Notes under the pieces: model-generated | Told to the model about the DNA's origin: nothing | Seen by the model: only the letters and a program-made list of their open reading frames with translations | Databases searched by the model: none | Translations under genes and position numbers: made by a program | Assembly (NCBI RefSeq): GCF_000004825.1 | Contig: NW_008805073.1 | Span: 558,001 to 622,000 of the forward strand | Source of the DNA: Heterostelium album PN500 | Taxonomy: Eukaryota; Evosea; Eumycetozoa; Acytosteliales; Acytosteliaceae | Length of the DNA stretch: 64,000 nt | Direction: 5' to 3' | Part shown: positions 49,481 to 62,122 of the stretch, piece after piece | How the letters are laid out: every line of letters begins with the position of its first letter | Position numbering within the stretch: position 1 is the stretch's first letter

Positions 49481-51507
49481 CTAAAAGTAAATGTTTTGTA
49501 CTTGTTGTGTCTTTTGTTGTTGTTGTTGTTGTTGCTGATAGTTATTCATTCCCATACCACCCATTCCTGGCTGTTGCATCATCATCATGTTGCCACCTTG
49601 TTGTTGCATTCCCATGTTTGGTTGGCCCATCATTGGCTGCATTCCCATTGGTGAGTTCATTTGCATTCCCATGTTTGGTTGCATCATGCCGTTGTTCATC
49701 ATTGGTGGACGGTTCATTTGATTCATTTGTGGCTGTAGAACACCGTTATTGTTGTTGTTATTGTTGAATCCACCGTTGTTCATTGGCGAGCCATTCATTC
49801 CCATTGGTTGACCCATCATTGGCTGTGATTGGAATCCACCGCCACTGTTCATCTTCATCTGGTTGTTGTTGAAACCACCATTATTCATTGGTTGTGGTTG
49901 TTGTTGTTGCTGTCCGAATCCATTGTTATTAATTGGTTGCATTGGCATCTTATTCATCTGATTGAAGTTGTTATTGTTATTAAAGTTGTTTTGGTTCATC
50001 TGATTCATTTGATTCATCTGATTGAAGTTGTTGTTATTCAATGTCATTGGCGACATCTGGTTCATTGGCATGATAGGTTGACTGGTCTTGAGACTGTTCA
50101 TCGAGTTGTTGTTGTTACTGTTAATTGGCACCAATGGAGCAGAGTTGGACGAAGATGACGACTCGAATGCAGCTTTGATCTGTAGTGCTTTCTCGTTATA
50201 GGCAGGTTCATTGAATGGGTTATAGTTTTGTTGACTCGACATCGATGAGGTCAACGGTGTACCTGTGCTTCTAACACCATTACCAAGTTGCTGTTGTTGT
50301 TGCTGATACTGTTGCTGTTGTTGTTGTTGTGGCTGAGCCATCATTGGTGAGAGTGGTTGGTTAGTGGTGATAGCGAACGGATCCAAAGGATCGAACGATT
50401 GACTTGGCTTCTTTGCCAACGACTGTTGTTGCTGTTGTTGTTGTTGTGTCTGTTGTTGTTGTTGATATTGTTGATGTTGTTGATGGAATGATGGTTGAGT
50501 TTGGTTTGAATACATTGTTGGTGTTGGTGCTGAACTAAATAAATCATCCTAAAATGTTATATAATAAGCATATTAATATTTACTACAATATATTTTTTTT
50601 TTTCATAATGATTTGATTTGATACATACATCAAAGTTGATTAAAGATGCGTCGTCCATCATCTTCTTTTGTTGTTCAAGCTGATTGTTTGCTCTAAATTG
50701 TGAACCCAAGCTGTTCTTTCTGTTGCTATTGTTATTGTTGTTATGGTTGTTTGGTCTACCATCGTCGTCTTCGAGATCTCTAAGGTACTCTTCGAGACCC
50801 TTTACAACGGTGGAGGGTGCCGGTGAGAGTTGTGGCAAGTCAATGTGGAATTTTCTTCTCGAAGAATCAAAGAAATGGATGATATCGTTGGTTTCTCTCA
50901 TAAATACTTTATAGATATCCAGTGCTGTTGTTGCATCTCTCTTTGTCATCTGGAAGTAAAGTTCTACAATTTGATTTGTTAGTTGGCGGTGTGATTATTT
51001 TTACAAACACAAACTATAAAGCAAACACAAACATACCTAAAACATTGAGTACAGCATCATTTAAATTACAATACATCTTAAAGCTATCCTTTAGAAGCAG
51101 TTCGAATGCATTGATTGTGATGATGTTATCACAAACCTCTTCGACGTGAGTCGCCAACAAAGCATCAAACTGTCTTTGCATCTTTGGTATTCTATATAGG
51201 AGTTGATCGATTGATAATCCTTTTGAACTATATGATTCCTTATCAAATTCACACTGTTTGTTTGTTTGTTTGATTGATTGTTTTAATTTTTATTTTAGTA
51301 TAAACATATTAAGTTTTAATTAATTGTATAGATATAGTTTGTTTGTTTATTTACCTTCATTTCACGATATGTGAAGATCTTTTCTTCAAGATAACTAGAA
51401 TACTTTCTAATAAATACAGATTGTTGATGAGCTATTTAAAATATAGTGTTAGTAACTATAAAATCATTTTTTAATAACCAATCAATATGGTTATAAATAA
51501 CAATAAC

Positions 51508-51548
<41 letters not shown>

Positions 51549-52245
51549 CTTGTGTAGAAGCCATATCAGTGAATCTATTCAATGGGAATACAACACCACG
51601 ATGTGATAGATCTTCCAAGAATCTGATATTGCCTGATCCAAATACACGATGAAATACAATCAAGCCTTTCAATACAATCTATTTTTAGATTCACCAATAT
51701 TAAATGATCGCCGATATACAGTTAATAATAATTATCATTTAAAATCTATCAAAACAAAAGTAAAGTACTTACAATCCAATCAGGTTGTTCCAATCTCTTT
51801 AGTAGATTCAAATAGAGATCACCAATTGGTCCTAATCTTTCATGTGTATAAATAACTAATTCTATTTATTTTATTAATTAATTTAAATAAATGTATAACA
51901 ATTAATTATCATATCATATTAGTAAATGTTATTTATAAATGTTGTTGATATCTGTAATAATGTTTGTGATGATGATTATGATGATGATAGTAATTGATAT
52001 TGTATAATGTAAAATCAATTTAATCAAACAATCAGTCAATCAATCAATCAACATGTTATTATTTTTATTTGATTATTTATTAGCTGGTATTATTATTATT
52101 TAATATTAAACCTACTTCTAACATGTTTCTCTTTTGGTACTCTCATTTTGTGTCTTGTTGCTTTGATACAAGTACGCTCGAGATCATTGAAGCTAGCTTT
52201 GACAATACTAGCTTGATCTAGTGCTTTTCCCCATGCATTCGACAT
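49481..52245 (-). CDS. clmA: AP180/CALM clathrin assembly protein (ANTH domain)
   Basis: Seven exons (52245-52116, 51861-51773, 51678-51549, 51431-51355, 51253-51037, 50963-50629, 50548-49481) give 681 residues with all phases consistent. ANTH domain at about 1-290: KASFNDLERTCIKATRH with KEKHVRKLVIYTHE (the Lys/His patch that binds PI(4,5)P2), then GLIVFHRVFGSGNIRFLEDL and FDALLATHVEEVCDNIITIN. The C-terminal half is Gln/Asn/Met-rich and disordered, with clathrin and adaptor peptides: FDPLDPFAI (DPF type), YNPFNEPAYN (NPF for EH domains) and an acidic LINFDDDLF. Role: clathrin coat assembly and VAMP sorting at the plasma membrane and contractile vacuole in dictyostelids. Gene symbol follows D. 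discoideum usage and is likely rather than proven. Confidence 0.9.
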
Positions 52246-52435
52246 CTTTCTACTTCTTCTTTTAGTTCTTTTGTTATTGTTGTTGTTCCTGTAGTTGTTT
52301 TAGTTGTAGTTGTAGTTCTTTGTTTCTACTTAATATATAAAAATCAATTATTTTAATCGGTTTTTTCTGATTGATTCAAACTATCTATCCAATATAAATA
52401 TATTGTGTGTTATATTAAATTTTCTTTGTCAGACA

Positions 52436-52466
<31 letters not shown>

Positions 52467-52993
52467 AAAAAAAAATTAAACAAAATTAATTTGGGGGTTG
52501 AAAAACCAATTTTAACAGATTTTTTTTTGTTGAATTTTCAAAAAAAACGGTTCATCATAGTTTTTTTTTTATTTTGTTATAAATATTTTTCATTTTAAAA
52601 AAAAAAGGTCATTAGTTATTTAGTATTTCAGAATTCCCGAATTAAAAATCTATCTAGTTTATTTAATATTTTTATAATTTAATAATTTATAATTCTCTAT
52701 TTTAGGTAAAAGAAATTTGAATGATATCTGATTCTTTTTTTTTTTTACAAGAACATCACATTTGGGGTTTTTCAGTTTTGTCAATAAAATCATAAAAATT
52801 TGTTGATAAATTGATAAAAAATATTTATTTGATATTAAAAGGTTGTATGGGGTATAGATATACTTGTTTTTATTCCATTCATATCAAGATTTACTGAAAA
52901 AACCAATCAATTGATTTTGTTTATCTCAAAAATATTTTTTCAACCTAAAATACAAAGATATATATCATTTATTGATGGTTTATAGATTCTAAT
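52246..52993. other. Divergent intergenic region
   Basis: About 750 bases, including two long A runs (about 52435-52475). Should hold the promoters of the AP180 gene and the membrane protein gene. No gene seen. Confidence 0.5.
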
Positions 52994-53809
52994 ATGTTTT
53001 TAAGATTTTTTATTTTATTTATAATTTTTATTTTCCAAATTGTTAAAGCAGAATTAAATTTGGAAAATAATTTCCAAAATTCAACTTTTATAATAGAACA
53101 AGGAGGTATTACTAGGCTAGAGATGAATTTTAGTAATTCCTCGATTGTGTTTATTAATAATATTACTTTAGATTCGAATATATATAGTAATAATATAGAA
53201 ATAGAGAACCAAGAAAATTTATTTATAAAATGTTTTTTCAAAGAAAATTAAAAAACAAAAATTATAACATCCAAATTTCAGACAATAATACTATTTTATT
53301 TAATAAAACAATAAATCTATCAAGAAGTAAGTTAAAAAATTATTAATATTGTAAATTAACAATTTTAACCGTTTTTTTAAAATAATTAAAAATTAGAAAT
53401 ACCCTATATTACAAATGTCACAAACAATTCGGAGGAAAGGATAACTTATATTTATGGAAACTTCTCAAATATCAATCCATTCAATCGAACAAAAGATAAA
53501 TATTTAACTTGTCGAGAAAGTGATCTACTTGACTTTAATTCCTCTTTAATTAGTCTTAGAATCTTTTATTTTCCAGATAATTGTTCAATTATAGTTGGAG
53601 ACTCAGACCCTTTTTATTTCAATATGAGTTATTTCTATTTTGGAGTGAATAGTTATAAATCTGAAGAAAGAGAAGGTGAACATTTTGGAAGGCATCTTAT
53701 TCTTACTCTGCTTCCGGTAATATTTATTTTAGGAATTCCATACTGTGCGGTTTTTATTCTTGTAATTGTCAAATGTTATAAAAGAAAGAAATCCAAAGAA
53801 ATAGTTTAA
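52994..53809 (+). CDS. Single-pass membrane glycoprotein, unknown function
   Basis: Best model has three exons (52994-53186, 53282-53326, 53397-53809), 216 residues. Signal peptide MFLRFFILFIIFIFQIVKA (1-19). The ectodomain has many N-glycosylation sequons (for example NST, NFS, NSS, NIT, NKT, NLS, NVT, NNS). A transmembrane span near the C-terminus, LPVIFILGIPYCAVFILVIV, is followed by a basic tail KCYKRKKSKEIV. Without the first intron the frame ends at 53251; using donor gtaata at 53187 and acceptor tttcag at 53281 keeps the frame open and phases agree. I recognise no domain; such proteins form large, fast-evolving surface families in dictyostelids. Confidence 0.65.
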
Positions 53810-53886
53810 TAATATTGTAATAAAATTTTATTAATAAATTTAAATTCCTAATATAAGAAATAAATCCTTTATTTTTTTTTTTTGGT

Positions 53887-54528
53887 TTAATCTAATCTTG
53901 AATCTGGAGATTTGAGTATTTGTGGAATCTTTTTGGGAGTTGGTGGATGTGGATAAGTGTAGGAGTGTGTAGGATGGTTTGGTGGAATGTCAGACGCTGG
54001 TAAAAGACAAACAAATTTATCTGCAGGCCATTCTGGTAATATGAAATCACTAAAATATACCAGCCCAAGTTTTTCCAAGATGTGTCTGGATACCGGATTC
54101 CTTTCCATAGTTGTTCCAACAATGTAGATGCCTCTCGATAGTGCATAGTCAACACAGGCTCTGGCAGCTTCGTAGATATATCCTTTTCTTGAGTATTCAA
54201 GGAGGATTGAGTATCCAATATTCACTTCATCCTCCTTGAATATCTTAACGGGTCTATCAACCAAACCTACTGTTCCAATGGGTGTACCACATTGTTTTAA
54301 TCTGAGTATGAATAGTCCCCAACCATTCTTTTCATAAGACATATGGATCATTCTTACATACTTCTTAGCACTTTCAATATCTACAATACCAGCAGTACCA
54401 AGATATTCTAGAATCACAGGATCTTGACGCATCTTTACTAAAAATTCAGCATCATCTTCTGTCATTTTATTTAAAATACATCTTTCTGATACAACAACTG
54501 CTGTTTTGATTAATTCTTCTAAATTCAT
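53887..54528 (-). CDS. GNAT-family N-acetyltransferase (RimJ/RimL-like)
   Basis: Single exon, 213 residues. Begins ERCILNKMTEDDAEFLVKMR, then the acetyl-CoA-binding fold with PIGTVGLVDRP, VNIGYSILLEYSRKGYIYEA (beta4 and the pyrophosphate loop R-K-G-Y) and ERNPVSRHILEKLGL (the typical N-x-x-S-x-x-x-x-E-K-x-G motif). These fit the Acetyltransf_3 group that modifies protein N-termini or small amines. Residues after about 175 form a Pro/His-rich tail of unknown role. Substrate unknown. Confidence 0.85.
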   Translation of the reverse strand: MNLEELIKTAVVVSERCILNKMTEDDAEFLVKMRQDPVILEYLGTAGIVDIESAKKYVRMIHMSYEKNGWGLFILRLKQCGTPIGTVGLVDRPVKIFKEDEVNIGYSILLEYSRKGYIYEAARACVDYALSRGIYIVGTTMERNPVSRHILEKLGLVYFSDFILPEWPADKFVCLLPASDIPPNHPTHSYTYPHPPTPKKIPQILKSPDSRLD

Positions 54529-54869
54529 TCTTATTATTTGATTATAAAGATAAAGGAGAAATAATAAATAGTTGGTGGTAAAGCCATCATCACTAAAGAC
54601 TTTTTACAACTTTTTAATTAAAAAAACCTCAAAAAAAAATCTTCAAAAAAAAAGAAAAAAATATCTTAATGTCAAAAAAAAACCATTTGGGAAAAGATAG
54701 TTAAAATGATTCAAATCCAAAGATATTTTAAAGTAAAATATCTGAATGAAGTCCTAAAACATCTTAATCTTAAATGATGTTATTAAAATCAAACAAAAAA
54801 TCATAACAAAAATGATCATATTGTTTGAAAAACTATTTATTTAAATAAATTGTTGGGATGGCAATACTG
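54529..54869. other. Intergenic
   Basis: About 340 AT-rich bases upstream of the acetyltransferase gene and downstream of the C2H2/JmjC-like gene. I see nothing in it. Confidence 0.5.
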
Positions 54870-57788
54870 TTACCTCGCATAAAAACTAGACATCAAGATG
54901 AGTGAATAGTTCAAGTCGTTGGATGTTTTCTTTAAACTTTCAATGAGTTGTTCAACCTTTCCTTTTGCTTCTGGCCGTTTGTTCTCGGTGGCCAAGTAGT
55001 AAACTGAAATGAGGGTGAAGCATTCCTTTAGCAATGCTGTAGCATTGTGATACTGTGTTTGTTCTTTGGTGGTACCTTGATAGTTGTTCCATTGCTTGCT
55101 GGCTTGCTCCACCAAAGGGTTGGGATTGGTGTTGGGTTGTACACGATTAGCTTTACGGTGTCCACCGTTGATAGCGTGATCCGCACGCTTCAAAAAATCG
55201 GCAACCACAACCTTTACAAAATCCAACGGACTCAGTAACTCTCCGAATATATTTCTTTGCTTGTTACATGCATTTTGTAAAAAGAACTCGATATTGAATT
55301 GATTTATATGTTGATAGTGTAATGAAATACATTCTAAAAATAAAAAAAAAATAAAATAGTTAATATTAAATAAATAATTAAATAATTAATAATAATTTTA
55401 CCATCTTCTAAAATTGTAGATTGGAAATACCATCCAGCTGGAATTATTAAAGTTTCTTCCTTATTTAAAAATACTACTCTGCCACTAAACTTTGAAATTA
55501 AATCCAAATCGTCTTGAGAAAGCTGTGGTTCGAAATAAATGTATCTTGTTTTGTTATTATCTTTGTTCAAAAGATGTTTATTGTATTCTCCCATTTCGAT
55601 TATCTTGTTTGGTGGGAAAAGTATTACCTATTATATATAAATAAATTAATTGATAAATATTTTTAAAAAAAGAATGAAATTTAGCATGTTATTTTTTTTT
55701 TTTGACTTACTCTAATCATTCCTTGTAAATTTGTAATTGAATAATCCAAAAATTGTCTATGTAATGAAATAATCGATCCAGATCCACCAATAAATAAGAA
55801 AGATTTATTATATTGACTCTGTTTTCAAATAAAATAAATGATTGAAAAAAAAGTAAGTACTAATCTATAAAATAAAAATAATATTCAAACTCATTCTTAC
55901 TTCTTTAACATGATTTAAATAATTGGTGTTGAAATATGGTAATTGTTCCCAGCTTGTCGGTACTTCATATTCCATTTTGACACAACAGCTGTTTCTCATG
56001 CTACGATTGGTGCTATCTGTAAACTTGCTGAACGATCCAATCCATTGGTAGTTTCTTCCAGAGTCATCGACATAGTTCCACATTGTTTTAGCTTTTGGAT
56101 GTTTCTGTTGAAGATAGTTCACAGAGAACTCTGATGTTTCCGCCCACGACTTGGGTAGACCGACCATCAAGAGTGGCGTGGAGCTGGCAGCACAACGATG
56201 TAACAAAGAGTTGTCAGACACCTCGTCGTACCCGACGATATCGACTCCACGCCTATCGAGTCTGTTGGTCGCCTGCAATCGATTCGGATGAATCAATTGG
56301 CAGTGAATCTCAATGTCTTTGTACTTTTGGAAGATCTGGGTGCATCCCCATACCGGACAGGAGTACACCTCAGTCTGAATCGGAATGGTGGTAAAAGTTG
56401 GACGATCGAAATGTTTAAAGTGTTCCATTGTTAGATTCTGAGTGTTGTTGTTGCTATTAGTGTTGTTTTTGTTTGTTGATCTGAGGTTGGCAAAACTTCG
56501 GGAAATATCGAGACTGTTGTAAAGTAGTGAGTTGGATGAATGACCATTGTATGAATGGGAGAGAGGGTTGGTGGTTGCAGTGGTTGTGGTGGTGTTGGTG
56601 ATACTGCTGCTTGTGTTTGCTAGTGGATTTCTGTGTGATGAGAAGTTGCTGTTGTTGTTATTCAAGTCAGACACTAAATCTTCGTCTGTCTTTGAAATTG
56701 ATTTGATAATATCGAAAATCGATATTTTTGGAACGAATGAAACGGGTGGAATCACTTTTTCGGTTTCGTTTGGTGGTGTGCGATTTTTAATTACATCGGA
56801 ATATGATAAATATGGGTTGTGTCTTTGTTTATTATGTGAATTGTCACTTTTATTTAAATTATTATTATTATTATTATTACTATTACTACTATTATTATTA
56901 CTATTATTTAAATGACCATTTTCATGATTATTATTATTATTATTATGATTATGATTATTATTATTGAGGTTGATTATATGATGATTACTACTACTATTGT
57001 TGATATTATTATTGTTATGATTATTATTATTGTTAATATTTGGTGAATTATTTATATGAATATTATTAGGTTTATTAATATTAATGTTATTATTATTGTT
57101 GTTATTCGGTTTATTGATATTATTCTCCCATATGACCATTATTAATTGTAATAGGAGGGTTTAAATTTCCATCTAGAAACATTGCTTGTATAGATGGAAT
57201 TGAAGGCGATTGTTTGTGTTGATTGGAATTGCTAATGCTATTATTTAATTGTTTGTTGTTTGGACTACCTGGAGGAAATTGTATTTTTAGATTGTTATTT
57301 ATACTATTTATATTATTGTTATTATTATTAATAAAGATAGGATCACTCGCTTTGCTACCAGGTGCTGAATCCATTTTCATTCTCTGATTGATTTGTTGAA
57401 TGGCTGAATGATTTCTGTGTTGTTGTTGCTGTTGTTGTTGTTGTTGTTCGTATGTTTTGTTATTAGGTGTCTGTGGGTAACTAGTTGTATTTGAAGCTGG
57501 ATAGGTTGTTGTCGATTGCTGATGTTGAAGGTGTTGCTGCTGCTGCTGATGATGATGTTGCTGCTGGTGTTGCTGGTGTTGTAGCTGTTGATGTTGTTGC
57601 TGTAGCTGTTGATGTTGTAACTGTTGCTGTTGATGTTTCAACATTTGAATTTGATGCTGATTCAATTGCTGTGGAGATAATGGTTGATGAGGTTGAGGTG
57701 ACACTCTATTATTACTAATATTATTATTATTATTATTCACAAAAGATACACTTGTTGGTTTGCCATTGGATGATTGAATATTACTCAT
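54870..57788 (-). CDS. Asn/Gln-rich C2H2 zinc finger protein with degenerate JmjC-like domain
   Basis: Exons 57788-55901 (with a one-base frame break near 57120-57139), 55818-55711, 55627-55402, 55333-54870; about 894 residues. The N-terminal half is Gln/His/Asn-rich. A C2H2-type finger CPVWGCTQIFQKYKDIEIHC with a following QLIH lies near residue 500. After it comes a cupin/JmjC-like domain: LLMVGLPKSWAETSEF, then SFLFIGGSGSIISLHRQFLD, GMIRVILFPPNK, and ETLIIPAGWYFQSTILED. The fold landmarks (LFIG, LFPP, IPAGW) are there, but the iron ligand pair HxD/E reads His-Arg-Gln and the distal His after PAGW is replaced by Phe. Hydroxylase or demethylase activity is therefore doubtful. A helical C-terminal region follows. 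Confidence 0.78.
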
Positions 57789-60073
57789 TTTTTCGATAAC
57801 TACAAATACTACTACTATTTACTTATTGATCATCAATTAATTGAAACTAATCTGTTTATAAATATTTTTTTCAATGATAATAGATAATAATAAAAATAAT
57901 TAATTAATTAATTAATATAATAAACTAATTTAATAAATAGAAATAATATTATTGTTATGTATTTTATTATGATTTAAGTAATTTAAATATTTTAAAAGAA
58001 ACAAAGTTGTAGATTTTAATTTAGATTAGAATTGAATTGACAAAAATAAAAAAAACTTAAAGATAAAAATTATTTTATGTCTGTAATTATTATTATTATT
58101 ATTCTTGTATTATTATTATTAATACTATTAATATTAATATATGCAATGTAATCAAATCATAATTTCACATATAACATTATTGATAATAATTATTTTTTTC
58201 TTATTATTATTTGTTGTTGCCTTTTAATAATTAATTGTTTTCTATTCTAAAATGTAGTTTTAATTTATTTATACTTACAGCTTTATAAAATATTAAATTA
58301 ATATTTATTTTATTGTTATTCAAGATAAATTAGATATTTAAATTGAAAGAGTACAATTTTATAAGTAAATAATTAAGAACAAACTAGAATACGTTTTAAT
58401 TAATAGAAATTCAAAAAAAAAAATATTAAAACGAAATATAATTAAACTATGTAAATTGAAGATTGATATTCTAAATTATTTAATATTTATTACTGATGTA
58501 AATAGATGAACAAATAATAATATTTAGCTTGAGCAATAAAACTAAAAAAATAAGGAATATTTTTTGATGCACAATGACAAGGAAAGTTGTGCCCAAAATT
58601 TTTTTAAAAAATCAACCAAGAATTTTAAATAAAAAATTTGTTTTTTTTTTTTTCAAAGGGAATTAATATCCAATGGTACTTGGCTTAATAAGTAATAATA
58701 ATAGAAGACAACAAAATTTAAAGAAATTGATTGATTTATTAAATCAAAAATATATAGATGTGATTGTGATTAAAACCAAAAGTTGAATAGATAATAATTG
58801 ATTTGAAAAATAATAATAATTTATCAATCTGGTTTATAAAATATAATTTGAAATTATTTTAATCCTTTTATAAATTTATGAAAATTAATTATACTAATAT
58901 TTTAAAAATATTATTTACAATAAATAAATACTGTTATAATTAATTTTTTAAAATTTTACATTCAAAATTTATTAGAATTTCTAATCTTTGGAGAAACAAT
59001 ATTCTATTGTTTGGTTTGAATAATTAATATTTAGTGATCTAAATATATTGTATATTTGATTTTAAAATTTAAATTTTGTATAATCTTTTTCCGGTGTATT
59101 AAAATTATAATTCATAAAGAAATTATAATACAATTAAAAATTATTCTTCGAAAAAAAATTAACGTAATAAATAACTTTGACTAAAATAGTTATTATATAT
59201 TATGAACAAATGAATCAATATTGATGTATTAAAATAAATATTGAATAAAATAAAATAGAAAAAGTAATTTAAGAAATACAAAGTAGTAAAGTAAATAACA
59301 AAAACAAAATCTAATTCTAATAAAAAAAAATCTACACTACTAAATATTTTTTATCGATATTATCAATTATTGATGGTTATAAAATAGTCACTAATTAATA
59401 CATACCCTTTGAATAATAATGGTTGTGTAAATTATTTATTTCTCTATCTATAAAATAATAATTATTTATTTACTAAATTAATGATCACAAAAAAGTTATT
59501 TTGAAAATTTTTTTTTGTTTTTTGATTTTTTTTTTTTTGTATTTTTTCTTTCATCAGCAAAACTTGCAAAGTTTATATTTAAAATAAATAAAGGAAATAT
59601 TATTTGATGTACTACTACAATTGTTATATTATTATTACTATCATATTGATATATTAAATCTAGATTGTTTTATTATTAGAGTATAAATTCAAAATTATTC
59701 ATATTTAATGAAGTAAGTGTTTATAAAGTTTTGTTTTCTACTATTATTTTCAACTCGAAGCTCTTCGAGTAAATAAGGATATAATCATCCCATTTCTATA
59801 GAATTACACTTAATACTTAATACTACACACTACATAAATAATAATGAAGAAAACAAATTAATCGAGATATAAAAAGAAAACTTGTGAAGTTTGTTAAAAT
59901 AAAAAAATAAACACACAAAATTTGAACAACAAATGTGGTGGGGTCACAATTTTTCCATTGCAAATATTCATAAATTTGGAGTTTTTTAATTAATTATTTC
60001 ATCCACGTGATTAAAAAGAAAAACTCTCTATAAAGCTTATTAGCTAATAAAAATAAAAGAAATTAGTTTTATA
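57789..60073. other. Large divergent intergenic region
   Basis: About 2.3 kb of extremely AT-rich DNA, upstream of both the C2H2/JmjC-like and PTEN-like genes. It contains ATT/AAT triplet runs and an 18-bp palindrome at 59753-59770. No gene seen. Confidence 0.55.
59753..59770. promoter_or_regulatory. 18-bp palindrome upstream of the PTEN-like gene
   Basis: actcgaagctcttcgagt reads the same on both strands except for the central two bases' symmetry (8-bp arms actcgaag/cttcgagt around ct). It stands out in AT-rich DNA about 300 bases before the ATG at 60074. A protein-binding site is possible. Confidence 0.35.
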
Positions 60074-61922
60074 ATGAATAACAATAGCAATAATCATTTT
60101 TATTTTATAAACAATAACAATAATAATGATAATGTTGGACAATATCATGAAAATAATCATAATAACAATGCCTCAAAGAATAATGAAAACAACGGTGTCT
60201 ATATAATTCATAGTGACGGTTTAAGTTCATCTGCAGATGCATTGAATATTCAAAATATATTACATAGTCATAGTTATAGTCAAAATAATATTAATAATAA
60301 TAATAATAATAATCATTTTTATCAACAACAACAACAACCACAACTACAACAACAACAACAATTTCAAGATATTAATCAAAATGTTAATGTTGGTGGTACT
60401 AGTAATTATTTTAGAACATTAGTTTCGGGTAAAAAGAAAAGATTCATTCAAGATGGATTCAATCTTGATCTATCGTATATAACAGAGAGAATTATTGCCA
60501 TGGGCTATCCAGCTGATAGCTCTGTTCACAAGATGTTTAGAAATGACATCAGCCATGTTTATAACTTTTTGAAACCTACCATAAAAATCATTGGAAAGTA
60601 TGTTATTTATTTTATTTAGATTAGTGAGATACACTTGCACACAAAGAAATAATAATATTAACAATAATAATAATTTATCAATAATCTTATTAGATTGTAA
60701 ATGTTGCTCAGGAAATTTCATACAGCCATACGAAATTAGGTGGCAATGTAATAATAGAGGCATTCGAAGATCATACTCCACCACCATTTTTGCAACTACT
60801 GAAAATTATAGATATCATTGACAAGTGGCTGTCGGAGCATCCAGAGAATGTTGTTGCCATCCACTGTAAGGCGGGAAAGGGTAGAACTGGAACTGTTATA
60901 TCCTCCTATCTAGTACATATGTTGAAAAATAATGTTCCAGAGGTGTTTGCCACCTCTGATGCTATTCTGAGTACGACTCTAGGATTCTTTAATTCGATGA
61001 GAAGCAAAAGCGGTGAATGTGTGACCGTTCCATCGCAGAAGCGGTACGTTGGATACTATATTTCCTACCTCAGAAACGAAATTTCCTACCAGTCTCTATT
61101 AAATCCTCCTATCTATCGTGTTGCCAACATCGAACTCCTATTCCTCCCATCATCGATTCACCTGACCTCCATTGAGATTCACAATAGATATAATCCAAAC
61201 ATAAAGAGTTTACCAATTATTTTACATAAAAAAAATAGCACACTCTATGTAAGTATTTTGTTAATTATAATTATCCATCTATTTATTAAATCTTTTTTTT
61301 TTTTCAAATAACCAATCCAATCACAATCCAAAGTTCAAATAATTGTTATATAAGATTTGAACCTGTAAATTTAAAGATAGATGGTGATGTTATGATTAAA
61401 TTTAATCAGATGGATTCAACTCAATCGATATTTAGAATTGTTGTACATACTTCATTTATAAAAGAACCATTGCCAACTGACAATGGAATTACTACACTTT
61501 CATTTGGTCGTTCGATTCTCGATGGTGCCACACATGGTGCGCTGGACGACAATCGATTTTCCAATGATTTCCAACTGAAAATTGCACTAGAATCAGTGAC
61601 CCAGCAACACTATCCAATTACAGTGGCGAGATCACGATCGTTGTCAGAATCTCCAGCTATGCAAAACCTCACAGTACCTCTGGAACTCTGTCCACCTCCA
61701 ATACCAGACCGATCTAAAAAACCATTGCTTTTGTATCAACACAATAATAATAATAATAATAATAATAACCAAACACAACAACACAATATTGGTAACATTC
61801 CATATTCTCTGTCGGAAAGTGAGATTTCAAAAAACAGATATTCCACATCGTCTTCTTCATCTTCCTCGTCCTCAACAAATACACACTTATCATCATCATA
61901 TGATAATGAATATATTTTATAA
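60074..61922 (+). CDS. PTEN-like lipid/dual-specificity phosphatase with two apparent indels
   Basis: Three exons: 60074-60597, 60694-61248, 61334-61922. Asn/Gln-rich N-terminus (about 1-120), then a PTEN phosphatase domain: FIQDGFNLDLSYITERIIAM, MFRNDISHVYNFL, AFEDHTPPP, catalytic P-loop HCKAGKGRTG identical to PTEN, VTVPSQKRYVGYY. A C2-type domain follows (YIRFEPVNL, IKFNQMDSTQ, FRIVVHTSFI) and a Ser/Asn-rich tail. It would remove the 3-phosphate of PIP3 at the membrane. Among D. discoideum relatives CnrN, also Asn-rich, is a candidate counterpart. GT-AG splicing leaves the frame one base off at each intron; an extra A in run 60583-60587 would give KNHWKIVNVAQE, parallel to human KNHYKIYNLCAE, and one A fewer in run 61228-61235 would fix the second join. 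Confidence 0.85.
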
Positions 61923-62122
61923 TAAACAAAAGAAAATTAATATTTTTAAATTCAATAAATAAAAATAAATGAAATTTATTAATTTGTTAATTGTTTACTA
62001 TATATACAAATATTATTATTATTAGGATTTCACCAAAATATTATAATATTTTCTTAGGATTTTCAATTTTGTATTGGTTTTTGTTTGTTTTTTTTTAATT
62101 ATTAATTTAGATATTCCATTTT

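Noticed and set aside
49477-49767. Plus-strand open frames opposite the Gln/Asn-rich part of the AP180 gene
   Set aside because: Shadow of CAA/AAC codon repeats; the minus strand has domain support.
53187-53281. Frameshift in the T6 run as the explanation for the break in the membrane glycoprotein gene
   Set aside because: A GT-AG intron with matching phases explains the frame without any error, so I preferred it.
55865-57139. Treating the Asn-rich frame starting near 57139 as its own gene
   Set aside because: Its N-terminus begins inside a frame break, and the upstream Gln-rich frame has no plausible end or 3' flank; one gene with an indel is simpler.
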